This document shows, piece after piece, positions 1 to 6,721 of a stretch of DNA of 7,802 bases (positions are counted from its first letter, which is position 1; every line of letters starts with the position of its first letter). The position numbers and the translations under genes are program-made. This DNA comes from Rhizobiaceae bacterium (GTDB lineage: Bacteria; Pseudomonadota; Alphaproteobacteria; Rhizobiales; Rhizobiaceae). The stretch lies in contig JAGWJK010000170.1 of the NCBI GenBank assembly GCA_028865845.1, forward strand, positions 1 to 7,802. Direction: 5' to 3'. A model generated the notes under the pieces. It made no database searches. It was not told where the DNA came from and was given only the letters and a program-made list of their open reading frames with translations.

Positions 1-3000
1 TCGCGACCTTCACGACGGCCGATATCGCCGCCATCACCAACAAGGCGCTGCCCGGCCTGACCACGGACATCCTCGTGGGCCTGACCACCGATCAGATTGC
101 CGCCCTCAGCACCAGCGCGATTGCCAGTCTGACCACTACCCAGATTTCGGCCTTGACCACCGATCAGGTCGAGGCGCTGTCGCCGACGCAGGTCAAGGCG
201 CTGAGCTCATCACAACTCGCGGCCTTGAGCGCTGATGACGTGGCGAGCTTTTCTCTTGCCGATATCGCCGCGATCAGCAGCAAATCCATATCGGGGCTGA
301 GCACGGACGCGATTGCCGCGCTGACCACCGATCAGATCGCGGCCTTGACGACTGCCGATATCGCCGCGCTGCGCACGACGCAGATTGCCGCGCTTTCGAC
401 CGATCAGGTCGCAGCCCTGTCGCCGACGCAGGTGAAGGCGCTGAGCTCGACGCAATTCGCCGCCTTGAGTTCCGATGACATCGCGACCTTCTCCACCGCT
501 GACATCGCCGCGATCACCAGCAAGGCGATGCCGGGCCTGACGACGGACGCGATTGCCGCGCTGACCACCGACCAGATCGCCATGTTGACGACGTCGCAGA
601 TCGGCGCCCTCAAGACGACGCAGCTTGCGTCGCTGGGGACGACGCAGATCGCTGCGCTGTCGACGGCGCAGGTTGCAGCCTTGAGCACAAGCGTGATCGT
701 CAATCTGACGACCGATCAAATCGCGGCCCTGAGCCCGGATCAGGTCGAGGCGCTGTCGCCGACGCAGGTGAAGGCGCTGAGTTCGGCGCAATTTGCAGCG
801 CTCAGTTCGGATGACATCGCCACGTTTTCAACGGCCGACATCGCCGCGATCACCAGCCAGGGCATTGCCGGCATGGGCACGAACGTGATTGCCGCCCTGT
901 CGAGCGCCCAGATTGCAGCGGTGAGCACGAGTGCGATCGCCGGACTGACCTGCGACCAGATCGATGCCCTGAGCACGAGCCAGATCTCGGCCCTGTCGAC
1001 CGCGCAGGTGAAGCTCTTGAATTCGGTGCAGGTGGCTGGCCTTGGCGTAGACGATATTGCGGCATTCTCGAGCGCCGATATCGCCGTGCTCACCAGCAGA
1101 GCCATGCCCGGCCTCGGCACGAACATCATCGCGGCGTTGACCACCAGCCAGATCGCCGCCCTGAGCACAAGCGCCATCGCGAGCCTCACCAGCGACCAGG
1201 CCGACGCGCTGAGCAGCGCGCAGGTTGCTGCGCTATCGGTCGCGCAGGTCAAGGTGTTGAATTCCGCGCAGATCACGGCTCTTGGCAAGGATGTCGCGGT
1301 CTTGTCCACCGACCGCATCGCCGCCCTGAGCGCATCCGGTACCAAGGGTCTCACCGCCGACCAGATCGCCGTCCTTACCACCACCCAGGTTCAGGCCTTG
1401 ACGACCACACAGGTCGGCGCCCTCACCTCTATCCAAGCTGCCGCCTTGGGCACGAGCGATATGGCCGCTCTGTCGACGGCCCAGATCGCTGCCTTGAGTG
1501 CCGGGGCCATTGCGGGCCTTTCCACCAGTCAGATCGCGGTCTTGAGCACCGATAAGATCACGGTGCTCTCCACTAAGCAGGTTGCCGCATTGAGCTCGGC
1601 GCAAATTGCCGCCATGAGCACGAGCGACATCGCAGCGCTTTCGACGACCCAGATTGCGTCTCTGAGCACCGCCGGGATCGCGGGATTGAGTTCGCAGCAG
1701 CTGGCGGTTCTGACTACCGCCCAGGCCGAAGCCCTGACCAGCGCTCAGGTCGGCACGCTCAGCTCCACGCAGCTCACTGTGCTGAGCAAGGACGACGTCG
1801 CGACCTTTTCGACCAAAGACATCGCTGCGATCAGCTCGGTTGCTGTCGCCGCGCTCTCGACCGCCACCATCGCTTGGCTTTCGACGGATCAGGTTGCCGC
1901 CTTCAGCACGGCGGCCATCGCTGCGATGAGCACGACACAGATCGCATCCCTGAGCACGAGCCAGGTCGCAGCCTTGACCAGCGCCCAGGTCGGCGCTCTC
2001 AACTCGAAACAGATTTCGGTTCTGAGCAACGACGATATAGCCGCGCTTTCGACCAGGGACATCGCGGCGATCGGTTCGGCTGCGATCGCCGGCCTGTCAT
2101 CGGACACCATTGCCTTGCTTTCGACCGACCAGGTCGCAGCCCTGAGTACGGCAGGTATCAGCGGGCTGAGCACCAAGCAGATCGCGGCGCTGAGCAGCGA
2201 CCAGGTGGCGGCCTTGACCAGCACCCAGGTCGGCGTGCTCAGTTCGGCGCAGCTTGCAGCCCTAACCCCGGGCGAGATAGCGACCTTTTCGACCAAGGAT
2301 ATCGCGGCGATCGGTTCCAGCGCGATTGCCGGGCTGTCGTCAGACACCATCGCCGCGCTTTCAACAGACCAGATCGCTGCTTTGAGTGCGGCCAGCATCA
2401 CCGCGATGACCACCCGGCAGGTCGCGACCCTCAGCACGGCACAAGTGCAGGCGCTGACCACCACTCAGATCGCGGCGCTCGGCTCGACACAGATCGCCGC
2501 ACTCGGCACCAGCGATATCGCCGCGCTTTCGACGGCTCAGGTCATCGCGCTCGGCACAGCCGGCGTCAGCGGATTGACGACCGATCAAATGGCGGCGCTC
2601 AGCACCAACCAGGTCGAGGCCCTGACCAACGCCCAGGTCGGCACGCTGACGTCAAGGCAGCTCGGAGCGCTCGGAACGGATGATCTGGCGACATTTACCA
2701 CCGGCGATATGACCGCCATCAATTCGGCTGCAATTGCCGGACTGTCGACTGCGACCGTAGCTTCGCTTTCGGCCGACCAGTTCGCGGCCTTGTCGCCCGC
2801 GGGTATTTCGAGCCTGACCACCGATCAGATCGCCGCCTTAAATACGGCTCAGGTGGAAGCGCTGACGACGGCGCAGATCGGCACGCTGAGTTCGCGGCAG
2901 ATTGCTGCCCTAAGCACGGGCGATATTGCTCTTCTGTCGACCGCTCAAGTTGCAGCCCTGAGTTCGGCCGGCATCAGCGGGTTGACGACCACCCAGATGG

Positions 3001-5249
3001 CGACGTTGAGCACCGACCAGGTCGCGGCTTTGACGGGTGCCCAGGTCGCGGCCCTCAGCTCCAGGCAGATTGCAGCGCTGGGCACGGACGATCTCGCCAC
3101 ATTTACGGCTGCCGATTTGGCCGCGATCAGTTCCAGCGCCGTCTTGGGATTGTCGACGGCAACGATCGCCATGCTCTCGGTAGACCAGGTCGCGGCGCTC
3201 GGCACGGCCGGCATAACCGGCCTGAGCACGGATCAGATCGCGGCGCTGAGCACCAGCCAGATCGCAGCGCTGACGCCAACCCAGATCGGGGCTCTGAGCT
3301 CAAGACAGATCGCGGCCTTGAACTCCAGCGACATTGCTGCGCTGTCGACGAACCAGATCGCAGCTCTCAGCACGCTCGGCATGAGCGGCCTGACCACGGG
3401 GCAGCTCGCGGTGCTGAGCACCGATCAGGTGGAATCGCTGACCAGCACCCAGGTCGGCATGCTCAGTTCGCGGCAGATCGCAGCGCTTGGAACGGACGAT
3501 CTTGCGACTTTCACCACGGCGGACATGGCGGCGATCAGTTCGCTGGCAATCGCCGGATTGTCGACGACGACGATCGCCGCGCTCTCGGTCGACCAGGTCG
3601 CAGCCTTGTCGCCTGCTGGTCTCGTGGGTCTCGGCACCGACCAGATCGCCGTGCTGAGTACCCGCCAGATCGAAGGCTTGAGCGGTGCCCAGATCAACGC
3701 CTTGAGCTCCAGGCAGATCGCAGCGCTCAGCACGGACGATATTGCGGCATTTTCGACCGATCAGGTCGCGGCTCTGAGCACGCTTGGCATCATGGGGTTG
3801 AGCTCCAATCAGATCGCGGCGCTCAGCAGCGACAAGATCGGAGCCCTGACGCCAACCCAAATCGCGGCCTTCAGTTCGCGGCAGATTGCAGCACTGAGCA
3901 CCGACGATCTGGCGGCCTTTACCGCCACCGATATCGCCGCCATCAGTTCGACTGCGATGGCTGGCCTGTCGACGGCGACGATCGCCTCCCTTTCGGTCGA
4001 TCAGATCGCAGCATTGAGCCCGGCGGGAATCGCCGGTTTGACCACTGACCAGATGGCGGCGCTCAGCACCGATCAGGTGAATGCCCTGACCAATGCCCAG
4101 GTCGCTGCCCTCAGTTCGAAGCAGATTGCAGTTCTTGGCACGGACGATCTGGCGACGTTTACCGCAGCCGACATGGCGGCGATCAGCGCAAGCGCGATTG
4201 CCGGCCTGTCGACTGCAGCACTCGCGTCGCTTTCGACGGCGCAGATCGCGGCTCTCGGAACCGCTGGTGTCTCGGGGCTGACTACCGCGCAGATCGCCTC
4301 CCTGAGCACCGATCAGATCCAGTCGCTGACAACAGACCAGATTGCTGCGCTGAGTTCGCGGCAGCTCGCAGCCCTAAGCACGACCGATATAGCCTCGCTA
4401 TCGGCGGCGCAGGTCGCCGCGCTCAGCACCGCCAGCTTTGCCGGCCTCAGCAGCGCGCAGGCCGGAACCCTCAGCATCGACCAGATCCAGGCGCTATCCA
4501 CCAGCCAGATCGCCGCATTGAGTTCGGATGCGCTCACGGGCCTCACTTCGGATACGCTGGAAACGCTGTCTTCGGATAAGCTTGCAGCGATCAGCTCCAG
4601 CGCGATCAAGGGCCTTTCCACGGACTTCATCGCGGCTCTTTCCACCGCAGAGGTCGCGGCTCTGGGTACGGCCAGCATCTCGGGCCTCAGCAGCAGCCAG
4701 ATCAGGGCTCTGAGCGTAGAGCAGATCGAGGCATTGTCGATCGCTCAGATCTCGGCTCTGAGTTCGGCAGGTCTTGCAGGCTTGACGACGGAAGATCTGC
4801 AGACCTTCTCGACGGCGGAAGTCGCCGCGATCAGCTCGACGGCGATCAGGGGGCTGTCGACGGACGTGGTCGCAGCACTCTCCTCCGACGACATCGCTGC
4901 CCTGACCACCGACCAGGTGGCGTCGCTCAGCTACAGCGAAGTGCTGGCAATGAGCGCTGCGCAACTCGGCGTGCTGTCAACGGCGCAGGTCGGCGCGTTC
5001 ACCGCGATGCAAGCCGCGGCGCTGACGACCGACGACCTCAACGCATTTTCCACGGAGCAGATCATCGCGTTGAATTCGAGCGCCATTTCGGGATTGAGCA
5101 CTAAGGTTCTGTCCGCCCTGACGACAGCGCAGGCCGAAGCTTTCACGCCGGGCCAGATCAGCGTCATGACCTCGGAGCAGGTCGATGCGTTGAATAAGGC
5201 CGAGACGGCGGAGGTCTCGTCAGTGGTCTCGTCCTACATGGCGGTGTGA
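1..5249 (+). CDS. Giant octapeptide-repeat protein of unknown function (5' end outside window)
   Basis: The frame is open from the left edge (first full codon at 3) to TGA at 5247-5249, giving 1748 visible residues. The repeat is already in phase before the GTG at 75, so that GTG is internal and the real start and any N-terminal signal are upstream. Nearly the whole protein is an eight-residue tandem repeat, S/T-S/T-x-Q/D-I/V-A-A-L. An 18-residue non-repeat tail (5193-5246) ends in SSVVSSYMAV. Composition is extreme: rich in Ala, Ser, Thr, Leu, Ile, Val, Gln and Asp. From 75 onward I see one Cys, one Trp, two Tyr and no His. No enzyme motif, RTX nonapeptide, LPXTG or membrane segment is visible. 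Serine or threonine followed three residues later by Gln/Asp, with hydrophobics flanking, looks like a helix N-cap, so short stacked helices are an inferred fold. A secreted or surface structural protein is a guess. That it is a real gene is near certain. Confidence 0.9.
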   Translation, partial: ATFTTADIAAITNKALPGLTTDILVGLTTDQIAALSTSAIASLTTTQISALTTDQVEALSPTQVKALSSSQLAALSADDVASFSLADIAAISSKSISGLSTDAIAALTTDQIAALTTADIAALRTTQIAALSTDQVAALSPTQVKALSSTQFAALSSDDIATFSTADIAAITSKAMPGLTTDAIAALTTDQIAMLTTSQIGALKTTQLASLGTTQIAALSTAQVAALSTSVIVNLTTDQIAALSPDQVEALSPTQVKALSSAQFAALSSDDIATFSTADIAAITSQGIAGMGTNVIAALSSAQIAAVSTSAIAGLTCDQIDALSTSQISALSTAQVKLLNSVQVAGLGVDDIAAFSSADIAVLTSRAMPGLGTNIIAALTTSQIAALSTSAIASLTSDQADALSSAQVAALSVAQVKVLNSAQITALGKDVAVLSTDRIAALSASGTKGLTADQIAVLTTTQVQALTTTQVGALTSIQAAALGTSDMAALSTAQIAALSAGAIAGLSTSQIAVLSTDKITVLSTKQVAALSSAQIAAMSTSDIAALSTTQIASLSTAGIAGLSSQQLAVLTTAQAEALTSAQVGTLSSTQLTVLSKDDVATFSTKDIAAISSVAVAALSTATIAWLSTDQVAAFSTAAIAAMSTTQIASLSTSQVAALTSAQVGALNSKQISVLSNDDIAALSTRDIAAIGSAAIAGLSSDTIALLSTDQVAALSTAGISGLSTKQIAALSSDQVAALTSTQVGVLSSAQLAALTPGEIATFSTKDIAAIGSSAIAGLSSDTIAALSTDQIAALSAASITAMTTRQVATLSTAQVQALTTTQIAALGSTQIAALGTSDIAALSTAQVIALGTAGVSGLTTDQMAALSTNQVEALTNAQVGTLTSRQLGALGTDDLATFTTGDMTAINSAAIAGLSTATVASLSADQFAALSPAGISSLTTDQIAALNTAQVEALTTAQIGTLSSRQIAALSTGDIALLSTAQVAALSSAGISGLTTTQMATLSTDQVAALTGAQVAALSSRQIAALGTDDLATFTAADLAAISSSAVLGLSTATIAMLSVDQVAALGTAGITGLSTDQIAALSTSQIAALTPTQIGALSSRQIAALNSSDIAALSTNQIAALSTLGMSGLTTGQLAVLSTDQVESLTSTQVGMLSSRQIAALGTDDLATFTTADMAAISSLAIAGLSTTTIAALSVDQVAALSPAGLVGLGTDQIAVLSTRQIEGLSGAQINALSSRQIAALSTDDIAAFSTDQVAALSTLGIMGLSSNQIAALSSDKIGALTPTQIAAFSSRQIAALSTDDLAAFTATDIAAISSTAMAGLSTATIASLSVDQIAALSPAGIAGLTTDQMAALSTDQVNALTNAQVAALSSKQIAVLGTDDLATFTAADMAAISASAIAGLSTAALASLSTAQIAALGTAGVSGLTTAQIASLSTDQIQSLTTDQIAALSSRQLAALSTTDIASLSAAQVAALSTASFAGLSSAQAGTLSIDQIQALSTSQIAALSSDALTGLTSDTLETLSSDKLAAISSSAIKGLSTDFIAALSTAEVAALGTASISGLSSSQIRALSVEQIEALSIAQISALSSAGLAGLTTEDLQTFSTAEVAAISSTAIRGLSTDVVAALSSDDIAALTTDQVASLSYSEVLAMSAAQLGVLSTAQVGAFTAMQAAALTTDDLNAFSTEQIIALNSSAISGLSTKVLSALTTAQAEAFTPGQISVMTSEQVDALNKAETAEVSSVVSSYMAV
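228..1283 (+). repeat. N-proximal repeat zone: blocks of 10, 14, 10 and 10 units
   Basis: Block boundaries, set by a unit of the type S-x-D-D-I-A-T-F, fall at 228, 468, 804 and 1044. The blocks hold 10, 14, 10 and 10 units. This zone has its own subtype: a Q-V-K-A-L or Q-V-K-L/V-L unit near the end of each block (for example SPTQVKAL at 180, 420 and 756), absent from later zones. The DNA around those three SPTQVKAL units is close to identical, which points to more recent duplication here. The 14-unit block (468-803) reads as a normal 10-unit block with four extra units inserted after the triplet. Confidence 0.85.
1284..1784 (+). repeat. Three consecutive 7-unit blocks (about 168 bp each)
   Basis: Blocks 1284-1448, 1449-1616 and 1617-1784 each have seven units with the third being a G-L type (SASGTKGL, SAGAIAGL, STAGIAGL). 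They lack the F/I/GL triplet that opens the 10-unit blocks. The first block is three bases short because its opening unit, GKDVAVL at 1284-1304, has only seven residues. Confidence 0.85.
1785..2504 (+). repeat. Three consecutive 10-unit blocks (240 bp each)
   Basis: Blocks 1785-2024, 2025-2264 and 2265-2504 each start with the triplet: a first unit of type SKDDVATF, a second ending in D-I-A-A-I, and a third of the AIAGL class. Seven units then align one to one with the 7-unit blocks. STKDIAAI recurs as second unit in the first and third blocks, and SSDTIALL/SSDTIAAL as fourth unit in the second and third. Confidence 0.85.
2505..4136 (+). repeat. Four tandem 408-bp superrepeats, each 7+10 octapeptide units
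   Basis: Copies lie at 2505-2912, 2913-3320, 3321-3728 and 3729-4136. In each, a 7-unit block is followed by a 10-unit block. The last unit of each block is usually SSRQIAAL (2889, 3057, 3297, 3465, 3705, 3873); variants are TSRQLGAL at 2649 and SSKQIAVL at 4113. The 10-unit part opens with GTDDLATF in three copies and STDDLAAF in the fourth. All four copies are exactly 136 codons with no indels, but the DNA has drifted at many silent sites. Confidence 0.9.
4137..5192 (+). repeat. C-proximal, degenerating repeat zone (10, 7, 10, 10 and 7 units)
   Basis: Register is kept to the end, with blocks at 4137, 4377, 4545, 4785 and 5025. Consensus decays: more Glu, Lys, Arg and non-Gln residues appear (TSDTLETL, TTEDLQTF, SYSEVLAM, STKVLSAL). 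The last block begins with the triplet (TTDDLNAF) but stops after seven units, so it looks like a 10-unit block cut short. It runs straight into the unique tail. Confidence 0.8.
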
Positions 5250-5259
5250 TCCGCTTCCT

Positions 5260-5284
5260 GTTACGGGGCCGCAGGCCTCGTAAC
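5260..5284 (+). terminator. Hairpin 10 nt after the giant gene
   Basis: GTTACGGGGC at 5260-5269 pairs with GCCTCGTAAC at 5275-5284, ten pairs including one G-T, around a 5-nt loop. No T-run follows, so it may be a 3'-end stabiliser or a weak or factor-assisted terminator rather than a classical intrinsic one. Confidence 0.55.
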
Positions 5285-5361
5285 ACCAGCGCGGCTGTTG
5301 GTCTGCTTAGGAATGCCATAGGCCTTTGAGCGCGCCCACGAGCATTCTCCATCATTGAAAT

Positions 5362-5404
5362 AAGGGCCGAATGAGAGAACGTATTGTCTCGCATTCGGCC
5401 TTTT
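5362..5404. terminator. Bidirectional intrinsic terminator between convergent genes
   Basis: GGCCGAATG (5365-5373) pairs with CATTCGGCC (5392-5400), and inside it GAGA (5375-5378) pairs with TCTC (5387-5390). TTTT follows at 5401-5404 on the plus strand. On the minus strand the stem is followed by a T-rich CTTATTT. It sits between two convergent genes and can serve both: the repeat protein ending at 5249 and the methyltransferase ending at 5459. Confidence 0.8.
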
Positions 5405-5458
5405 GGATGGTGGTATCGGGGATGTCGCAGGGAGATCGCTGAAAGCCTATCGCAGCTC

Positions 5459-6493
5459 TTAGAGCTTCTTGATTTCGCAATAGATCACGTCGAGATTTTC
5501 GCCGGACCAAACGGAAATGCTGACATCGTCCGTGCCGGTGGCATTCTCGGCGATGGACTGCATGTCGTCCTCGGTGCGCAGCAGCAGAGGCCAATTCATG
5601 AAGGTTTCCATGTAGCCGTCCACCCGCGTCGCCTGCGAGAAGTTCGCGAAGAGGAAGGAGCCGCCGGGCTTGACCATCTGCAGGCATCTCTTCGTCAATT
5701 TCACGGCGACGCCATCGGCGAGGTAGTCGTAGAGACCGGCTGCATACACGAAATCCAGCGTCCCGAGCTTGTGCCTTCCGGAGATCAACGTCTTGACCGA
5801 GCCGTTGATGGCCTCGACCGGCGTTCCCGCGAAATCACGGGTGACGGTGCCGACGCTGAGCGGATCCTGGTCGAGCGCGACCCAGCGCTTGATCCTGCCT
5901 TCTCTGAGCGCGATCGACAGCGAAGCCTCGCGAAGATGGCCCGAAGCGACGGCGAGCACTTCGATCTGGTCGTCGTGTTTCGAAGCGATGTCGTCGACGC
6001 GGCGCGCCAGCAGGTCCCGACGTTCCCTTACCGCAACTGATGACGACGCATCTTTCGTATAGTCATAAATCTTCCTGCCCAGCTCTGTCGCCGCCGCAAT
6101 CTCCCCTTCCACCTCGGAATGGCCGTAGATGAAATCGAGCAGATGAGCATCGCCGGAATAGCCGCGCGGCTTGTCGAAGGACCATTTCGTGAAAGGGTCC
6201 TGAAAGACGAAGTCGGTGACCGGATGCGCCTGCACCAAAGGCACGATCTCGTCCCAAATGCGCGCGTGAAAGCGGCGACGCAATTGATGCAGCGTTTCCG
6301 TCACCCGCCTAATGATCGCATGCGGGTCGACGCCGGATTGGAATTGCTGAAGGCAGAGATCCAGCGCGATGGCCAGTTCTGCCTTGGCGAGTATCAGTTG
6401 ATCGGAGGAAGGAAGGTTTTGATGATCGTTTGGTCGGATAATTTGGCCTGGAGTAATAAGACTTTGGCCGTCGAACGCAAACCCTTGTGCCAT
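5459..6493 (-). CDS. Class I SAM-dependent methyltransferase, PhcB-like (3-OH fatty acid methyl ester synthesis type)
   Basis: A complete 344-residue protein starts at ATG 6493-6491, with GAGGG seven to eight bases upstream, and stops at TAA. The N-terminal third (about 1-95) is helical and unrecognised. Residues 99-124 hold a signature, DPFTKWSF then KPRGYSGDAHLLDFIYG, that I associate with proteins annotated as extracellular-factor 3-hydroxypalmitic acid methyl ester biosynthesis. The Rossmann methyltransferase core follows: motif I IEVLAVASGHLREA (177-190, a degenerate glycine loop), acidic motif VALDQD (205-210) for the SAM ribose, DFVYAAGLYDYL (247-258) and KPGGSFLFANF (275-285). In Ralstonia, PhcB methylates a 3-hydroxy fatty acid to make a quorum signal. 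Whether this enzyme uses a fatty acid is inferred from resemblance only. No signal peptide or membrane segment is seen, so it should be cytoplasmic. It is transcribed alone, divergent from the diguanylate cyclase, with no phcS/phcR-like genes visible. Confidence 0.82.
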   Translation of the reverse strand: MAQGFAFDGQSLITPGQIIRPNDHQNLPSSDQLILAKAELAIALDLCLQQFQSGVDPHAIIRRVTETLHQLRRRFHARIWDEIVPLVQAHPVTDFVFQDPFTKWSFDKPRGYSGDAHLLDFIYGHSEVEGEIAAATELGRKIYDYTKDASSSVAVRERRDLLARRVDDIASKHDDQIEVLAVASGHLREASLSIALREGRIKRWVALDQDPLSVGTVTRDFAGTPVEAINGSVKTLISGRHKLGTLDFVYAAGLYDYLADGVAVKLTKRCLQMVKPGGSFLFANFSQATRVDGYMETFMNWPLLLRTEDDMQSIAENATGTDDVSISVWSGENLDVIYCEIKKL

Positions 6494-6499
6494 AATGAA

Positions 6500-6504
6500 C
6501 CCTC
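6500..6504 (-). promoter_or_regulatory. Shine-Dalgarno site of the methyltransferase
   Basis: Minus-strand GAGGG lies six bases from the ATG at 6493 when measured from its last G (seven from the core GAGG), which supports that start over other in-frame codons. Confidence 0.65.
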
Positions 6505-6519
6505 GTTGACTCGGGGTTA

Positions 6520-6525
6520 ATCATA
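6520..6525 (-). promoter_or_regulatory. Possible -10 element of the methyltransferase promoter
   Basis: Minus-strand TATGAT matches TATAAT at five of six positions and lies 26 bases before the ATG, leaving a short leader that includes the ribosome site. No good -35 is seen 16-18 bp upstream (best GTCGCA), so it would need an activator or be weak. Confidence 0.3.
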
Positions 6526-6716
6526 ATGAACTATCTTGGTGGATGCGACTGGATTCTGCACGCGAAGAGAGTACTTTAGTGATATCTATGGGAGTCTTAT
6601 GAGGCGAGGCGAGAAGAAACAATGAGATACGGTGGGCCTGAGTCTGCCGCTAGGTGATTTCTTGGGGGCGTCGCAGCATGTTCGATGATCGAGTTCGTCA
6701 AGACCAAATCGCAATT

Positions 6717-6721
6717 GGAAG
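6717..6721 (+). promoter_or_regulatory. Shine-Dalgarno site of the diguanylate cyclase
   Basis: GGAAG lies six bases before the ATG at 6728. It favours that ATG over the second in-frame one at 6734. Confidence 0.6.

Larger units (their letters stand above)
3..5192 (+). repeat. Octapeptide (24-bp) tandem array, over 213 units
   Basis: From 84 to 5192 the translation divides into 213 consecutive units: 212 of eight residues and one of seven. The total matches the frame length exactly (3 + 1703 + 18 = 1724 residues from the GTG at 75). About three more units plus a partial one lie in 3-83. Leu closes most units; Phe, Ile or Met replaces it at set places. Synonymous codons vary widely between units (the Leu-Ser junction is written ctgagc, ctcagc, ttgagc, ctgtcg, ctttcg and others), so the repeat is conserved mainly at protein level. 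Confidence 0.95.
6491..6531. repeat. Exact 10-bp direct repeat, 31-bp spacing, at the methyltransferase start
   Basis: CATAATGAAC occurs at 6491-6500 and again at 6522-6531. The first copy contains the start codon of the methyltransferase (read on the minus strand). The second overlaps its likely -10 element. A spacing of 31 bp is close to three helical turns, as expected for paired protein sites on one face, but chance or a small duplication is also possible. Confidence 0.45.

Noticed and set aside
75..77. GTG as the true start of the repeat protein
   Set aside because: The same frame and repeat register continue upstream to the window edge, and no ribosome site is seen before it.
1874..2683. 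A 269-residue plus-strand frame inside the repeat gene
   Set aside because: Its translation is a shifted reading of the same 24-bp repeat, rich in Arg, Asp, His and Gly, with no independent start context.
210..4964. Many long open frames opposite or out of frame with the repeat gene, including Arg-rich antisense frames up to 214 residues
   Set aside because: They arise because the repeated codons lack stops in several frames. They have low-complexity, repeat-derived translations and no supporting start signals.
84..5192. TAL-effector repeats
   Set aside because: The LTPxQ motif is similar, but TAL repeats are 33-35 residues with a two-residue specificity site. Here the period is eight with no such site.
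3..5192. CRISPR array or non-coding satellite
   Set aside because: Period 24 bp with no spacers, an uninterrupted reading frame and silent-site drift show a coding repeat.
5384..6040. A 218-residue plus-strand frame
   Set aside because: It lies antisense to the methyltransferase, whose minus-strand frame has clear family motifs, a ribosome site and a terminator.
6309..6524. A 71-residue minus-strand frame starting in the upstream copy of the direct repeat
   Set aside because: It overlaps the methyltransferase out of frame, has no good ribosome site and has no recognisable product.
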